A DNA stretch of 57,501 bases, from the NCBI GenBank assembly GCA_028285595.1, contig JANQOW010000119.1, forward strand, positions 1-57,501. Reading direction: 5' to 3'. The translations under genes and the position numbers were made by a program. This document shows, piece by piece, positions 25,585-35,009 of this stretch (position 1 is its first letter; each line of letters begins with the position of its first letter). The DNA comes from Hyphomicrobiales bacterium. GTDB taxonomy: Bacteria; Pseudomonadota; Alphaproteobacteria; Rhizobiales; CAJQND01. The notes under the pieces are model-generated. The model was given only the letters and a program-made list of their open reading frames with translations. It was not told where the DNA came from and ran no database searches.

Positions 25585-26181
25585 ATGGGCCGCACAAGAC
25601 CCTCACATGTAATATCAGGCGCCGTGCTGGCCCTGGGTGCGCTCTTCGCCTTAACTCAACCGGTCCACGCCGACGTTCGCTACAAAGCGTACGCGGTCAA
25701 GCTTATGCAATCACTTCCGGCCTCTTCAAAGGTGAGGCCGGATCTGGAAGCCTATTTGACCTCCTTGGCCAATGCAGAGCGCCGGCGGGCGGGGCGAAAC
25801 CCGCTCAAGCAGTCCAAAAAACTCCAAAAGGCCGCCCGGGCCCAGGCCGCTGAAATGATACTGGGCAACTTTGTAGGACACCACACGCGGGGAGGATTTG
25901 ACTTCGGCGACCGCATCAGGGCTTATATGCCTGAGTTTGAAGATCTCAGAGGCGAGAACGCCGCTCGGGATCGCAAGGGCGGAGCATCGGCCAAAGCACA
26001 GGCAAAACGTCTGTTTGGGCAATGGCTGAAAAGCCGCCGTCATCGCCGCAATTTGATTAGAGCTGAGTATCGTTTTGTCTCAAGCGGCGCTATTCAGGTG
26101 GGGCGACACCTTTACGCCGTGCAGATTTTTTGGGAGCCACAATCACCCAGAGCGTCTATAAACCAACTGTTTATTGACTGA
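25585..26181 (+). CDS. Secreted CAP-domain (SCP/PR1-like) protein
   Basis: 198 residues from the ATG at 25585 (MGRTRPSHVI), with GGAG 6 bases upstream; an upstream ATG at 25534 lacks this. Signal peptide 1-29 (TQPVHA). CAP fold: LTSLANAERRRAGRNPL (59-74), MILGNFVGHHTRGGFDFGDRI with the typical His (99-100), RGENAA (122-127), LFGQWLKSRRHRRNLI (143-158) and a closing beta strand (RHLYAVQIFW). The Glu and His residues of the CAP cavity are present. Bacterial CAP proteins are secreted or periplasmic with unclear roles. It precedes the TPR gene by 51 bases on the same strand. Confidence 0.85.
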   Translation: MGRTRPSHVISGAVLALGALFALTQPVHADVRYKAYAVKLMQSLPASSKVRPDLEAYLTSLANAERRRAGRNPLKQSKKLQKAARAQAAEMILGNFVGHHTRGGFDFGDRIRAYMPEFEDLRGENAARDRKGGASAKAQAKRLFGQWLKSRRHRRNLIRAEYRFVSSGAIQVGRHLYAVQIFWEPQSPRASINQLFID

Positions 26182-26195
26182 CGCCAACACATCCA

Positions 26196-26209
26196 GGTTC
26201 TTTAGAACC
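26196..26209. promoter_or_regulatory. Short palindrome upstream of the TPR gene
   Basis: GGTTCTTTAGAACC has six-base arms around two T. It lies 24-37 bases before the TPR start, in the 51-base gap after the CAP gene. A possible operator or small hairpin. Confidence 0.25.
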
Positions 26210-26232
26210 AGCGACATCAAGGAAACACCGTT

Positions 26233-27972
26233 GTGCGCATGAAGCTTAAATCCCTCCCCGCAGCCGCTTTTGCCATTTGTTTCAGTACGGGCTTAGGCCT
26301 CACAGCGACCCCCGCGCTGGCGCAGGGCACAGGCTCAGACAGCCTGTCCGGGGCCTATTTGGCCGGCATACAAGCCGGTAAAGCGCGCGATACCGACATT
26401 GCCGCACGCTTTATCGCACGCGCCCTGGAAAAAGACCCCGATGATCCAGAGCTGATCACCCGGGCCTTTATGCTGGAATTGAGCCGCGGGAACGTTAAAC
26501 GGGCGAGCGTTCTGGCAAAGCGGGTTATCGATTTTGACAAGCGCCACCGGGTGGCACGCCTGGTGCTGGCCCTGGAAGATTTTCGGGCGAAACGCCATGA
26601 AGCAGCACGCGCCCATCTGGACCATGCCGCCTACACCCCCATCGGACAACTCACGTCAGCTCTTCTGACCGGCTGGAGCTGGGCGGCCGAAGGCAAGATG
26701 GAGCAGGCCATTCGCGCCCTGAAAAAGCTCGACAGCACGGAATCCTTCGGCGTTTACAAGACCTTCCATTCAGGCCTGATCGCCGACTTCCTCAACCAGT
26801 CAAAGCGCGCAACAGCGTTTTTTGAGCGCACCTATGACGATGCCGGAACCTCTCTGCGTGTTGTTCAGGCCTACGGCAACTTCCTGGAGCGCCAGGGCGA
26901 GGCAGATCAAGCCCTTAAAATCTATGAGAAATTCAACGCCTCCACCTCCGGCCATCCGCTGGTGAACGATGCCCTGAAACGGGTCAAGGCCAAAGAGGGC
27001 GAGGCGCCGCGGTTCATCTCCAGCGGTCTGGAAGGTGCATCAGAGGCCCTGTTCAGCCTGTCTTCGGCCTTGGCCGATCAATCCGGCGTGGATCTCGCCC
27101 TGCTCTATGCGCAAATGGCCCTGAAGATCCGGCCGAACTTCGCCGTTGCCCAAACCTTGCTCGGCGATATCTACGAGGACACAAAGCGTTACCAGAACGC
27201 CATTGACGCCTATGACAAAGTGCCAACCACCTCTTCCCTGCGCGCCAATGCAGAAATCAGGATGGCCATCAACTATGACCGCGTGGGCAACTTTGACGAG
27301 GCCGAAAAGCGTCTGAAGGCCCTGATTGCGGCAGACGACAGCGCGTATCAGGCCGAACTGAATCTCGGTAACCTGTTGCGCGGGCACGAAAAATTCTCAG
27401 AGGCCGCGACCTACTACACCTCAGCGATCGCCAAGCTGGACAAGGTGGAAACCAAGCATTGGACAATGTTCTACTTCCGCGGCATCTGCTATGAGCGGTC
27501 CAAGCAGTGGCCATTGGCTGAAGCGGATTTCCGCCAGGCCCTGAAGCTGCGCCCTGAGCAGCCGCTGGTGCTCAATTATCTCGGCTATAGCTGGATTGAG
27601 AAGGGGCTCAACCTCAATGAGGCGCTCAAGATGATTGAGCGTGCGGTGGAGCTGCGGCCGAACGACGGCTACATCGTCGACAGCTTGGGTTGGGCCCATT
27701 ACAAGCTGAAAAACTTCGATCTGGCCACCAAGCACCTGGAGCGTGCGGTCGAGCTCAAACCCCAGGATCCGGTGATTAACGACCATTTGGGCGATGCCTA
27801 TTGGCGGGTTGGGCGTAAGCTGGAAGCCAAGTTCCAATGGCAGCGCGCGCGTGACAATAAGCCAGAGCCGGACGTTCTGGAAAAGGTCATGCAGAAGCTC
27901 AGAAACGGCCTGGACCCACTCTCAGCCGAGCCGGCAACGGTGGAGCAAGAGCCTTCAGATAACAAGACTTAA
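26233..27972 (+). CDS. Exported tetratricopeptide-repeat protein
   Basis: 579 residues from GTG 26233; AAGGA lies 9 bases before it, while the ATG at 26239 is 15 bases from the same site. Signal peptide about 1-30 (LGLTATPALAQ). TPR units fill most of the rest, clearest at 355-560: LNYLGYSWIEKGLNLNEALKM, IVDSLGWAHYKLKNFDLATKHL, INDHLGDAYWRVGRKLEAKFQW. It resembles the large periplasmic TPR proteins that in Alphaproteobacteria commonly precede ispE. It is probably a scaffold for envelope proteins; partners are unknown. ispE starts 11 bases after its stop. Confidence 0.85.
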   Translation: MRMKLKSLPAAAFAICFSTGLGLTATPALAQGTGSDSLSGAYLAGIQAGKARDTDIAARFIARALEKDPDDPELITRAFMLELSRGNVKRASVLAKRVIDFDKRHRVARLVLALEDFRAKRHEAARAHLDHAAYTPIGQLTSALLTGWSWAAEGKMEQAIRALKKLDSTESFGVYKTFHSGLIADFLNQSKRATAFFERTYDDAGTSLRVVQAYGNFLERQGEADQALKIYEKFNASTSGHPLVNDALKRVKAKEGEAPRFISSGLEGASEALFSLSSALADQSGVDLALLYAQMALKIRPNFAVAQTLLGDIYEDTKRYQNAIDAYDKVPTTSSLRANAEIRMAINYDRVGNFDEAEKRLKALIAADDSAYQAELNLGNLLRGHEKFSEAATYYTSAIAKLDKVETKHWTMFYFRGICYERSKQWPLAEADFRQALKLRPEQPLVLNYLGYSWIEKGLNLNEALKMIERAVELRPNDGYIVDSLGWAHYKLKNFDLATKHLERAVELKPQDPVINDHLGDAYWRVGRKLEAKFQWQRARDNKPEPDVLEKVMQKLRNGLDPLSAEPATVEQEPSDNKT

Positions 27973-27983
27973 GCAGACCCTTC

Positions 27984-28871
27984 ATGGTTGCTTTTGACGG
28001 TGACGGCGCGGTGCATGAGTTCGCGCCTGCAAAGGTGAACCTTTGCCTTCACATAACCGGCCGCCGGGCCGATGGTTATCATCTGCTGGACAGCCTTGTT
28101 GTGTTCGCAAGCGTGGGAGACGAGCTGTCGTTTGCCCGCGCGGAGACCCTGACGCTGGAGATGTCCGGGCCCTTTGCAGGCTCGCTTGACGCCGGTTCCG
28201 ACAATCTGATCTTCAAGGCAGCGGGTTTGCTCGGAGACAACGTGCCGGGCGCGGCCGTTTCTCTCAACAAAGGGCTGCCCGTGGCGGCCGGTATCGGGGG
28301 CGGGTCTGCCGATGCTGCGGCGAGTTTGCGAGGGCTCATGAGGCTCTACGCGCTGAACGAGATAGACCAGAGCCGCTTGGATGAGATGGCGTTAGAGTTG
28401 GGGGCGGATGTGCCTTCCTGCCTCAGATCCAGCGCCCTGCGTATGGCGGGCATCGGCGAAGAAATAACCGAAATCGAGGCTTTTCCCGCTCTTCCGGCCG
28501 TCCTTGTGAACCCTGGCGTGCCGGTGCCCACGGGCCCGATTTTCAAGGCTCTGGGCCTGGAGCAGCCAAGCACAGCCGGTCGCGGGCTTGACGACCTTGC
28601 AGCGCAGCCCTTCGCCTCGGTGGACGATGTGGTCGGATGGCTGAGCGCTCAGCGCAACGACCTGCAAGAGCCTGCCATCGCCTTGGCGCCCGTGGTTGGT
28701 GAGGTGCTGGATGCGCTGAAGGATGAGGGAACCTGCCGTCTGGCGCGCATGTCCGGGTCGGGCGCGACCTGCTTTGGACTGTTCGACAGCGAAGATGAAG
28801 CCGCAGCAAGCGCAGCGCATCTGGCCCGGGCCTATCCCGGTTGGTGGGTGAGAGCTACATCCCTGAGCTAG
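27984..28871 (+). CDS. ispE: 4-diphosphocytidyl-2-C-methyl-D-erythritol kinase
   Basis: 295 residues, full length. A GHMP kinase that phosphorylates CDP-methylerythritol in the non-mevalonate isoprenoid pathway. Visible features: FAPAKVNLCLHITGRRADGYH with substrate Lys17, the ATP loop PVAAGIGGGSADAAASLRG (99-117), catalytic Asp142 in GADVPSC, and motif III MSGSGATCFGLF near the C-terminus. Probably co-transcribed with the TPR gene. Its end nearly touches the polyprenyl synthase gene, which uses the product of the same pathway and is convergent. Confidence 0.95.
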   Translation: MVAFDGDGAVHEFAPAKVNLCLHITGRRADGYHLLDSLVVFASVGDELSFARAETLTLEMSGPFAGSLDAGSDNLIFKAAGLLGDNVPGAAVSLNKGLPVAAGIGGGSADAAASLRGLMRLYALNEIDQSRLDEMALELGADVPSCLRSSALRMAGIGEEITEIEAFPALPAVLVNPGVPVPTGPIFKALGLEQPSTAGRGLDDLAAQPFASVDDVVGWLSAQRNDLQEPAIALAPVVGEVLDALKDEGTCRLARMSGSGATCFGLFDSEDEAAASAAHLARAYPGWWVRATSLS

Positions 28872-28875
28872 CGGT

Positions 28876-29895
28876 CTAATGCGCCCGCTGGATGGAGAAA
28901 TCCACCGCGCTGATCATGGCTGACTTCAGATCGCTGTCCGGGAAAATGGCCAAGGCATCGCGTGCAATGGCGCCGTAATGGCGGGCCCGCGCGATGGTGT
29001 CTTCAATGGCGCCATGGGTCTCCATCAGACTGATGGCGTGCTCCAGATCACCGTCTTCCTGCTCACCGTCCTGGAGCTTTCTCCGCCAGAACTCGCGGTC
29101 TTGGTCACTGCCGCGGCGATAGGACAGGATCACCGGAAGGGTAATCTTGCCTTCACGGAAGTCATCACCGGTGGCCTTGCCCAGAAGGGCCTGCTTGCCG
29201 GAATAGTCCAACCCATCATCCACCAACTGGAACGCCACACCCAGGTTGCGGCCAAAGGATTCCAAGGCGGCCTGCTCTTCCTTGGGCCGCTCGGCGATGG
29301 CGGCCCCTACCTCCGCAGCGGCTGAAAACAGAGCCGCGGTCTTGGCGTCGATGATCTTCATATAGGCATCTTCGGTGGTGGTGATGTCCTTCTGAGCAGC
29401 GAGCTGCATCACCTCACCTTCGGCAATCACCGATGCTGCATGTGACAAAATTCTCAAGCATTCCAATGATTTGGTGTTGACCATCATCTTGAACGCCTGG
29501 CCCAGAAGATAGTCCCCCACCAGCACGCTGGCCTGGTTTCCCCAAATCATGCGCGCCGCGGGCTTGCCGCGCCTCAGATCGCTCTCATCCACCACGTCAT
29601 CGTGCAGCAAGGTTGCGGTGTGCATGAACTCAACGGCCGCGGCCAGGAGCACATGGGCCTCGCCCTCGCACGGACCGCACATCCGGCTGGCCGCAACGGT
29701 CACCATGGGCCGCAAACGTTTGCCACCGGAGTTGATCAGGTGGTTCGCCAGCTCCGGAATCATCTCCACATACGACGATGCGTGGGACAGAATGATCTCA
29801 TTGACCCGAGCCATATCTTTCGATGTCAGCTCTAACAATGGTTCTATAGTGGCCTGGCCAGCCTCCTGGCCACTCAACGGAACGACTACACCCAC
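28876..29895 (-). CDS. Long-chain trans-polyprenyl diphosphate synthase (octaprenyl/decaprenyl type)
   Basis: 339 residues; GTG start at 29895 with GAGG 7 bases upstream. Makes the isoprenoid side chain of ubiquinone from farnesyl diphosphate and isopentenyl diphosphate. First Asp-rich motif LLHDDVVDESDLRRG (D99, D100, D103), second QLVDDGLDYSG (D226, D227, D230), GGKRLRP substrate motif at 57-63, GNQASVLVGDYLLGQAF typical of IspB/DdsA. Small residues before the first motif suit a long-chain product; chain length (C40 or C50) cannot be fixed, though C50 is usual in Alphaproteobacteria. Confidence 0.92.
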   Translation of the reverse strand: MGVVVPLSGQEAGQATIEPLLELTSKDMARVNEIILSHASSYVEMIPELANHLINSGGKRLRPMVTVAASRMCGPCEGEAHVLLAAAVEFMHTATLLHDDVVDESDLRRGKPAARMIWGNQASVLVGDYLLGQAFKMMVNTKSLECLRILSHAASVIAEGEVMQLAAQKDITTTEDAYMKIIDAKTAALFSAAAEVGAAIAERPKEEQAALESFGRNLGVAFQLVDDGLDYSGKQALLGKATGDDFREGKITLPVILSYRRGSDQDREFWRRKLQDGEQEDGDLEHAISLMETHGAIEDTIARARHYGAIARDALAIFPDSDLKSAMISAVDFSIQRAH

Positions 29896-30053
29896 AATAC
29901 ACCTCTTACCTTAGCCCCTGATACGAAAATAGTGCCACGGGCCCGGGGGTCAAGCGCTTCCGGTTCGAAAGTGGCCATGTGTCTCAGCCCTTTCTCGCGA
30001 TGGACCGCATTCAAGGGGTGCCGACTTCTTTGTATCTGCGTTAATATTTTACT

Positions 30054-30266
30054 ATGAGAGAGCTGCTAAACACGAATGATGCCGTACTGATCTCGTACGC
30101 AACCGCGCTGTTGCGCGATGCCGGGATCAGGCACACTTTGTTTGATGGCAATATGAGTGTGGTCGAAGGAAGTATTGGGGTCTTACCGCGCCGCTTAATG
30201 GTGGACCCGGAGCAATATGATGTTGCCCACGCGCTTATGCATGATGCAGGGGTAATGCCGAGCTGA
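30054..30266 (+). CDS. DUF2007 putative signal-transducing protein
   Basis: 70 residues, matching the small DUF2007 family: MRELLNTNDAVLISYATALLRDAGI, then GVLPRRLMVDPEQYDVAHALM. The family has a GlnB-like fold and unknown partners. Its stop overlaps the start of the methyltransferase gene (TGATG at 30264-30268), so the two are coupled. Placement beside polyprenyl synthase and TrmN-like genes is conserved in Rhizobiales. No strong ribosome-binding site precedes it. Confidence 0.88.
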   Translation: MRELLNTNDAVLISYATALLRDAGIRHTLFDGNMSVVEGSIGVLPRRLMVDPEQYDVAHALMHDAGVMPS

Positions 30267-31075
30267 TGGTTCAACAGGCAGCACTTAAACAAGACGACCC
30301 TTCAGGCCAAGGCCTTCCCAGGTCCTTGACCGAGGACGGCTTTCTGGGCGGACGCGTTAAAATCCTGCAACCTGAGCGCGGCTACCGGGCCGGCATCGAT
30401 GCCGTCTTCCTGGCCGCCACAATCCCCATGGAACCAGGGCAAACCGCGTTTGAGGCCGGCTATGGCGTGGGCGTTGTGTCTCTGTGTCTGGCAGCCAGGG
30501 TGGCTGGCGTGCACATCACGGGCGTGGAAATCGCCTCGCGCTATTCCATGCTGGCCGAGGAGAATATCCGGCGCAACAATTTCACCGGCAATATCCAGGT
30601 CATCACGGGCGATGTGAAGGAAGCCATGCGGAAGGATCTGACGATCTGGCCACCGGCCAATTCGTTCAACCACGTCTTCGCCAATCCTCCCTATTTCGAC
30701 GATGACAAAGTCACCAAGTCTCCCATTGAGATGCGCTCTACGGCGCGCAGCTTCGGGCCGGACGATCTTGAGGTATGGGTGAAGGTCATGGCCTCCATGG
30801 CCGTGCCCCGGGGCACAGTGACCATGGTGCACCGGGCAGATTCGCTCGCGCGCATTCTCGCCGCCTTCACCGCGGCCAAAATAGGCGGCATACACGTCGC
30901 CCCCCTGTTTGCACGCGAAGGCTATCCGGCCTCTCGTGTCGTGGTTCAGGGCATTAAGGCGTCCAAAGCCCCCCTGCAGATCCTGCGCGGGCTGGTGCTG
31001 CACGACGACAGCAACTCGTTCACACCGGCGGCCCAGGCCATCCTGCGCGACGGTGTGGCCTACGCCTTGCGCTGA
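30266..31075 (+). CDS. tRNA1(Val) (adenine37-N6)-methyltransferase-like SAM methyltransferase
   Basis: 269 residues. Begins with a region typical of TrmN6/YfiC proteins (TEDGFLGGRVKILQPERGYRAGIDAVFLAA), then a Rossmann SAM-binding domain (AFEAGYGVGVVSLCLAARV; GVEIASRYSMLAEENIRRN) and the adenine N6 catalytic motif NPPYF at 140-144. It should methylate A37 of tRNA1(Val) in the cytosol. The first Gly-rich loop reads EAGYGVGVV rather than DLGAGVG, a mild deviation. Coupled to DUF2007. Confidence 0.88.
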   Translation: MVQQAALKQDDPSGQGLPRSLTEDGFLGGRVKILQPERGYRAGIDAVFLAATIPMEPGQTAFEAGYGVGVVSLCLAARVAGVHITGVEIASRYSMLAEENIRRNNFTGNIQVITGDVKEAMRKDLTIWPPANSFNHVFANPPYFDDDKVTKSPIEMRSTARSFGPDDLEVWVKVMASMAVPRGTVTMVHRADSLARILAAFTAAKIGGIHVAPLFAREGYPASRVVVQGIKASKAPLQILRGLVLHDDSNSFTPAAQAILRDGVAYALR

Positions 31076-31130
31076 GGCGCCCAATTAAAGGCTTGCACCG
31101 AGCCAGGGGCGTGCCTATCTGTCTCGCTTG

Positions 31131-31979
31131 ATGTTCAAGTTTTTCAAAAGACTGCTTTCCGGGAAAAAGCGTGCTCCGCTCGTCCCGGTCGTGCGCCTGC
31201 AAGGGGCCATTGGCGCGGTGACGCCGCTGCGTCCCGGGCTGACCTTGCAGCATGTGGGTCCTGTCCTGGAAAAGGCCTTCGCGGTGAAGCGCGCCAAGGC
31301 CGTGGTGCTTGTCATCAATTCGCCCGGCGGATCGCCGGTGCAATCGACACAGATTTTCCGCCGCATTCGCCAGTTGGCCGACGAGCACGAAAAACGCGTG
31401 CTGGTGTTCATTGAGGATGTCGGCGCCTCGGGCGGCTACATGCTGGCCTTGGCGGGCGATGAGATTTATGCCGATGCCAGCTCGATCGTGGGCTCCATCG
31501 GCGTGGTCTCGGCCGGCTTCGGCTTTGTGGACGCCATCAAGAAGCTTGGCGTTGAACGCCGGGTGCATACGGCCGGGGAAAACAAATCCATCCTGGACCC
31601 GTTCCTGCCCACCAAGCAGGCCGATGTGGACCGCCTGAAAGCCCTGCAACTTGAGGTGCATGAGGCCTTTAAGGAGATGGTCCGCGAGCGGCGCGGCAGC
31701 AAGCTGGCGGAGGATAATGAAGATCTGTTCTCCGGTGCCTTCTGGTCCGGCATTCAGGCCAAGAGCCTTGGCCTGATTGACGATCTTGGCGTGATGCACA
31801 CCGTTCTGGAGGCCAAGTTCGGCAAGGACGTGGAGCTCAAACCCATTTCCGCGCCCAAGAAAGGCCTGTTGTCACGGTTGATCGCGGGCGCGGCGGTTGA
31901 CCGGCTGTCGGCCGGCCTCGGCGATGAGATCATCTCGTCCCTGGAAGCCAGGGCCGTCTGGGCCCGGTTCGGGCTTTAG
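31131..31979 (+). CDS. S49-family signal peptide peptidase (SppA-like)
   Basis: 282 residues from the ATG at 31131 (MFKFFKRLLSG); a TTG three bases earlier is not needed. Catalytic Ser100 in EDVGASGGYMLALAGDEIYAD and general-base Lys152 in TAGENKSILDPF are in the expected places, with VINSPGGSPVQS at 61-72. It lacks a convincing N-terminal transmembrane helix, only a basic, moderately hydrophobic start, so it is probably peripheral or cytosolic, as in the short SppA/SohB-like members. It follows the methyltransferase by 55 bases and ends in a mosaic palindrome. Confidence 0.9.
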   Translation: MFKFFKRLLSGKKRAPLVPVVRLQGAIGAVTPLRPGLTLQHVGPVLEKAFAVKRAKAVVLVINSPGGSPVQSTQIFRRIRQLADEHEKRVLVFIEDVGASGGYMLALAGDEIYADASSIVGSIGVVSAGFGFVDAIKKLGVERRVHTAGENKSILDPFLPTKQADVDRLKALQLEVHEAFKEMVRERRGSKLAEDNEDLFSGAFWSGIQAKSLGLIDDLGVMHTVLEAKFGKDVELKPISAPKKGLLSRLIAGAAVDRLSAGLGDEIISSLEARAVWARFGL

Positions 31980-31991
31980 AGCGCGTGCGGA

Positions 31992-32080
31992 CAGTCCGCG
32001 TCCCTGCGAAAGCAGGGACCTTCTCAGCCAAGGGATAGGTGAGAGCTATGGGCCCCTGCTTTCGCAGGGGCGCGGGTTTG
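31992..32080. repeat. Mosaic palindromic element (paired REP-like hairpins)
   Basis: GTCCCTGCGAAAGCAGGGAC (32000-32019) and GCCCCTGCTTTCGCAGGGGC (32052-32071) are perfect hairpins in opposite orientation, joined by a spacer including CAGCCAAGGGATAGGTGAG. It lies between the convergent SppA and aminotransferase genes and could end transcription from both sides. Related elements occur at 36336 and 49935. Confidence 0.8.
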
Positions 32081-32086
32081 TGGGCT

Positions 32087-33271
32087 CTAGTCCCAGCTTT
32101 TGACCAGCTTGGCGATCTCGCCGCAGGCCCAGGACAGCTTGTCCTCGGGCGCACACAGGCTCATGCGCACGAAACCGCCGAAATGCTCCCCAAAACTGCC
32201 GCAGGGCAAGGTGGAGATGCCGGACTGATCCAACAAGCGCATGGCAAACGTCGTGCCATCAGTCTCCAACTCACGCACATCCAGCATGACAAACATCCCG
32301 GCCTTGGGAGCGCCCACCTTGAAGCGGGGCAGATTGGAGAGCCCCTCCACCACCAATCGGGCGCGCGCGCCATACTCTGCGACCATCTCCTCGGTATCCG
32401 TCTGGGGCCCGGACAGCGCGGCCACGGCGGCGTCCTGGGTGAACATGGGCATGCCATACATCATGCACAGCGCCAGACGCTCAAACGTCTCGCACAAGAG
32501 CTGAGGCCCAATGGCCCAGCCCACGCGCCAGCCTGACATGCGGTGAGATTTGGAAAGAGAAGAGACCACCACGCATTTCTCCTCCACGCTCATATAGCTG
32601 GCCGGGCTCACATGGCGGCCCTGAAAGACAAAGTCGGAATAGACCTCATCGCTGAGCAACCAGAGATCATGCTCGCGCACCAGATCAGCGATCTGCTTCA
32701 CCAAATCGGCCTCGAACACCGCACCTGAGGGATTGGCTGGCGTGTTGATCACCACCATCTTGGTGCGCGGTGTGATGGCTGCCTTGATATCGGCGATATC
32801 GGGCTGAAAGCCGTTCTCGGCCTTGGAGACCACGGTCACCATCTTGGCCCCGCCGGCGGTGAAGGTCGCCGGATAGGTGGAGTAGTAGGGTTCGATTGCA
32901 ATGACCTCGTCACCCGCCTCCACCAGGCAGGTGGATACCGCAAACAACCCGTTCTGGGCTCCGGCGAAGACCACGCAATTGTCCATCGTAAGGTCTTGGC
33001 CGGTGAGCTTTGTGTGGTGCTCCACAATGGCTTGGCGCACGTTGGGTTGGCCGATCATGTGGGAATAGTGATGGCGGCCGTCGTTGAGGCTTTCGATGCA
33101 GGCCTCCACCACATGATCGGGCGTGCGCGCGGCCACATCTTCGCCGATGCTCAAGATCAGAATGTCGGCGCCCGCGGCTCTGCGCTCCTGGGCGATCCGG
33201 TGAACTTCCCAAGCATCAGCCCCCTTGCCGCTCACCCGGTTTGCCATGCCGGAAAAATCAGCCATTTCCAT
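32087..33271 (-). CDS. Class I PLP aminotransferase, arginine:pyruvate transaminase (AruH)-like
   Basis: 394 residues. PLP-binding Lys lies near residue 240 in SSLSKSHRMSGWRVGW; the cofactor region NTPANPSGAVF and the carboxylate-binding Arg near the C-terminus (GGFVRMSLCAPEDKL) are present. By fold it is an AspC/AruH-type enzyme. The divergent neighbour is a TPP decarboxylase of the 5-guanidino-2-oxopentanoate decarboxylase type, and AruH/AruI together run the arginine transaminase pathway: arginine to 2-ketoarginine, then to 4-guanidinobutyraldehyde. The assignment to arginine rests on this pairing; a general aromatic or aspartate aminotransferase is the alternative. Confidence 0.8.
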   Translation of the reverse strand: MEMADFSGMANRVSGKGADAWEVHRIAQERRAAGADILILSIGEDVAARTPDHVVEACIESLNDGRHHYSHMIGQPNVRQAIVEHHTKLTGQDLTMDNCVVFAGAQNGLFAVSTCLVEAGDEVIAIEPYYSTYPATFTAGGAKMVTVVSKAENGFQPDIADIKAAITPRTKMVVINTPANPSGAVFEADLVKQIADLVREHDLWLLSDEVYSDFVFQGRHVSPASYMSVEEKCVVVSSLSKSHRMSGWRVGWAIGPQLLCETFERLALCMMYGMPMFTQDAAVAALSGPQTDTEEMVAEYGARARLVVEGLSNLPRFKVGAPKAGMFVMLDVRELETDGTTFAMRLLDQSGISTLPCGSFGEHFGGFVRMSLCAPEDKLSWACGEIAKLVKSWD

Positions 33272-33401
33272 CTAACCACATCCCTCTGAAAACCGGGCGC
33301 GCCATTTGCCGGTGAGAATTTCCAAGAATTGAGCTTTACCCGCCTCACATTCCGGGGCCATATGCCCGGAACGACTTGGCAAGCGGTGGAGCATTTAACC
33401 C

Positions 33402-35009
33402 ATGTCAGAATCAGATCACAAGACGGTTGGCGAAGCGATTGTGGAGCTTTTGGAAGGCTATGGTATCGACACCGTGTTCGGCATTCCGGGAACCCACAGT
33501 ATTGAGCTTTATAGGGGGCTCGCCACCAGCGAGATCCGGCACATATCGCCGCGGCATGAGCAGGGCGGCGGTTTCATGGCCGACGGCTATGCCCGCCTGT
33601 CAGGACGGCCCGCGGCGTGCTTTGTGATCACCGGTGCGGGGGTCACCAACCTGGCCACGGCCATGGGCCAGGCCTATTCGGACTCAACGCCCATGCTGGT
33701 CATCTCGCCGGTCAATCCCCCAGCGGAAAACGGCCACAATATCGGACGGCTGCACGAGATTGCCGACCAGACCACCGTCACCAGCGACCTCGCCGGCTTC
33801 AGCGAGATCGCTCACGATCAGGAGACGCTGAAAGATCTGATTGCCCGCGCGTTCACGGTGTTCGCCAGCGAGCGGCCCGTGCCTGTCCATATTCATGTGC
33901 CCCTGCCCTTGTTTACCGAGAAGGCCGCCGGGAGCTGGGCCGTGCGGAACATTCCCGGCCCGCCGCAAGCTGAGGCATCCGACATTGAGGCGGCCGCGGA
34001 GATGATCAACAGCGCAGAGCGGCCCATTATCATTGCCGGCGGCGGCATTGCCCGTTCGGCCGATGCGGTTCAGGCCCTCTCGGAAGGTCTCAACATCCCG
34101 GTGATCTCCACCACCAACGGTAAAGGCGTAATGCCTCTGGATCATCCACTCTATCTGGGCACCACACTCACATCACCGGCCACCCAGGATCTCCTGGCCT
34201 CCTGTGATCTGCTGATCGCGCTGGGCACCGAACTGGCGAACACGGACTATTGGACCGAAACCCTGAGACTGCCCGAACGGCGCATTGTGGTGAACCTGGA
34301 TGACCTGTTGCTGGAGCGCCAGCCCGCGGTGTCCATGGGCATCAAAGCGGATGCGGCAGATACGGCCCACACGCTGGCAGCGGCGGCCACGCGCCGTGAG
34401 GCCAATCCGTTGCAGGCTGAGTGCGACGCCGTGCGCGCGGCCAACGCGGATGCCGAACTCCCGGAAACCACGCAGGTCCACAAGATCATACTGCACGCGA
34501 TCCGCGATGCCCTGCCGGAGGATGCATCTGTCTTCACCGACATGACCCAGATCGCCTATAGCGGCAACGTGGCCTACCCCAGCACCATGTTCGGCAATTG
34601 GTTCCATCCGATCGGGTACGGCACTTTGGGCTACGGCCTGCCGGCGGCGCTTGGCGCCAAGCTGGCCGAACCGCACCGCGCCGTTGTCGCGTTGATCGGC
34701 GATGCGGGCTTTCAGTACACGCTTCAGGAAATGGGTCTGGCCGAGGAGTTGGGCATCCCGCTTATCGTCATCATGTGGAACAATGAAGCGCTGCAGCAGA
34801 TCGCCGACGACATGAGCGATGCCGGCATCACCAAGGTTGGTGTTGTTCAGAAGAATCCGAACTTTCAGGAACTTGCGAAAGCTTATCGCTGGAACTCCGC
34901 TCACGCCTCTACGCTCGGCGCTTTGGAGGCTGAGATCAAAGCAGCATTGGCGGCGGACGGCCCATCGTTCATCGAGATCCGTGATCCGGAAATCCGCGGG
35001 TCTCTGTGA
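33402..35009 (+). CDS. TPP-dependent decarboxylase, 5-guanidino-2-oxopentanoate decarboxylase (AruI)-like
   Basis: 535 residues. GGAG lies 10 bases before the ATG. Three-domain pyruvate-oxidase fold: PYR domain with cofactor-activating Glu53 in RHEQGGGFMADGYAR, central domain (about 190-330, IIAGGGIARSADAVQALSE), and PP domain with the TPP/Mg motif starting at G433 (GDAGFQYTLQEMGLAEE, ending IMWNN). No FAD or acetolactate-synthase features stand out. Together with the divergent AruH-like enzyme it should decarboxylate 2-ketoarginine in the cytosol. The aldehyde dehydrogenase and guanidinobutyrase that would follow are not in the window. Its stop overlaps the start of an exported subtilase gene. 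Confidence 0.8.
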   Translation: MSESDHKTVGEAIVELLEGYGIDTVFGIPGTHSIELYRGLATSEIRHISPRHEQGGGFMADGYARLSGRPAACFVITGAGVTNLATAMGQAYSDSTPMLVISPVNPPAENGHNIGRLHEIADQTTVTSDLAGFSEIAHDQETLKDLIARAFTVFASERPVPVHIHVPLPLFTEKAAGSWAVRNIPGPPQAEASDIEAAAEMINSAERPIIIAGGGIARSADAVQALSEGLNIPVISTTNGKGVMPLDHPLYLGTTLTSPATQDLLASCDLLIALGTELANTDYWTETLRLPERRIVVNLDDLLLERQPAVSMGIKADAADTAHTLAAAATRREANPLQAECDAVRAANADAELPETTQVHKIILHAIRDALPEDASVFTDMTQIAYSGNVAYPSTMFGNWFHPIGYGTLGYGLPAALGAKLAEPHRAVVALIGDAGFQYTLQEMGLAEELGIPLIVIMWNNEALQQIADDMSDAGITKVGVVQKNPNFQELAKAYRWNSAHASTLGALEAEIKAALAADGPSFIEIRDPEIRGSL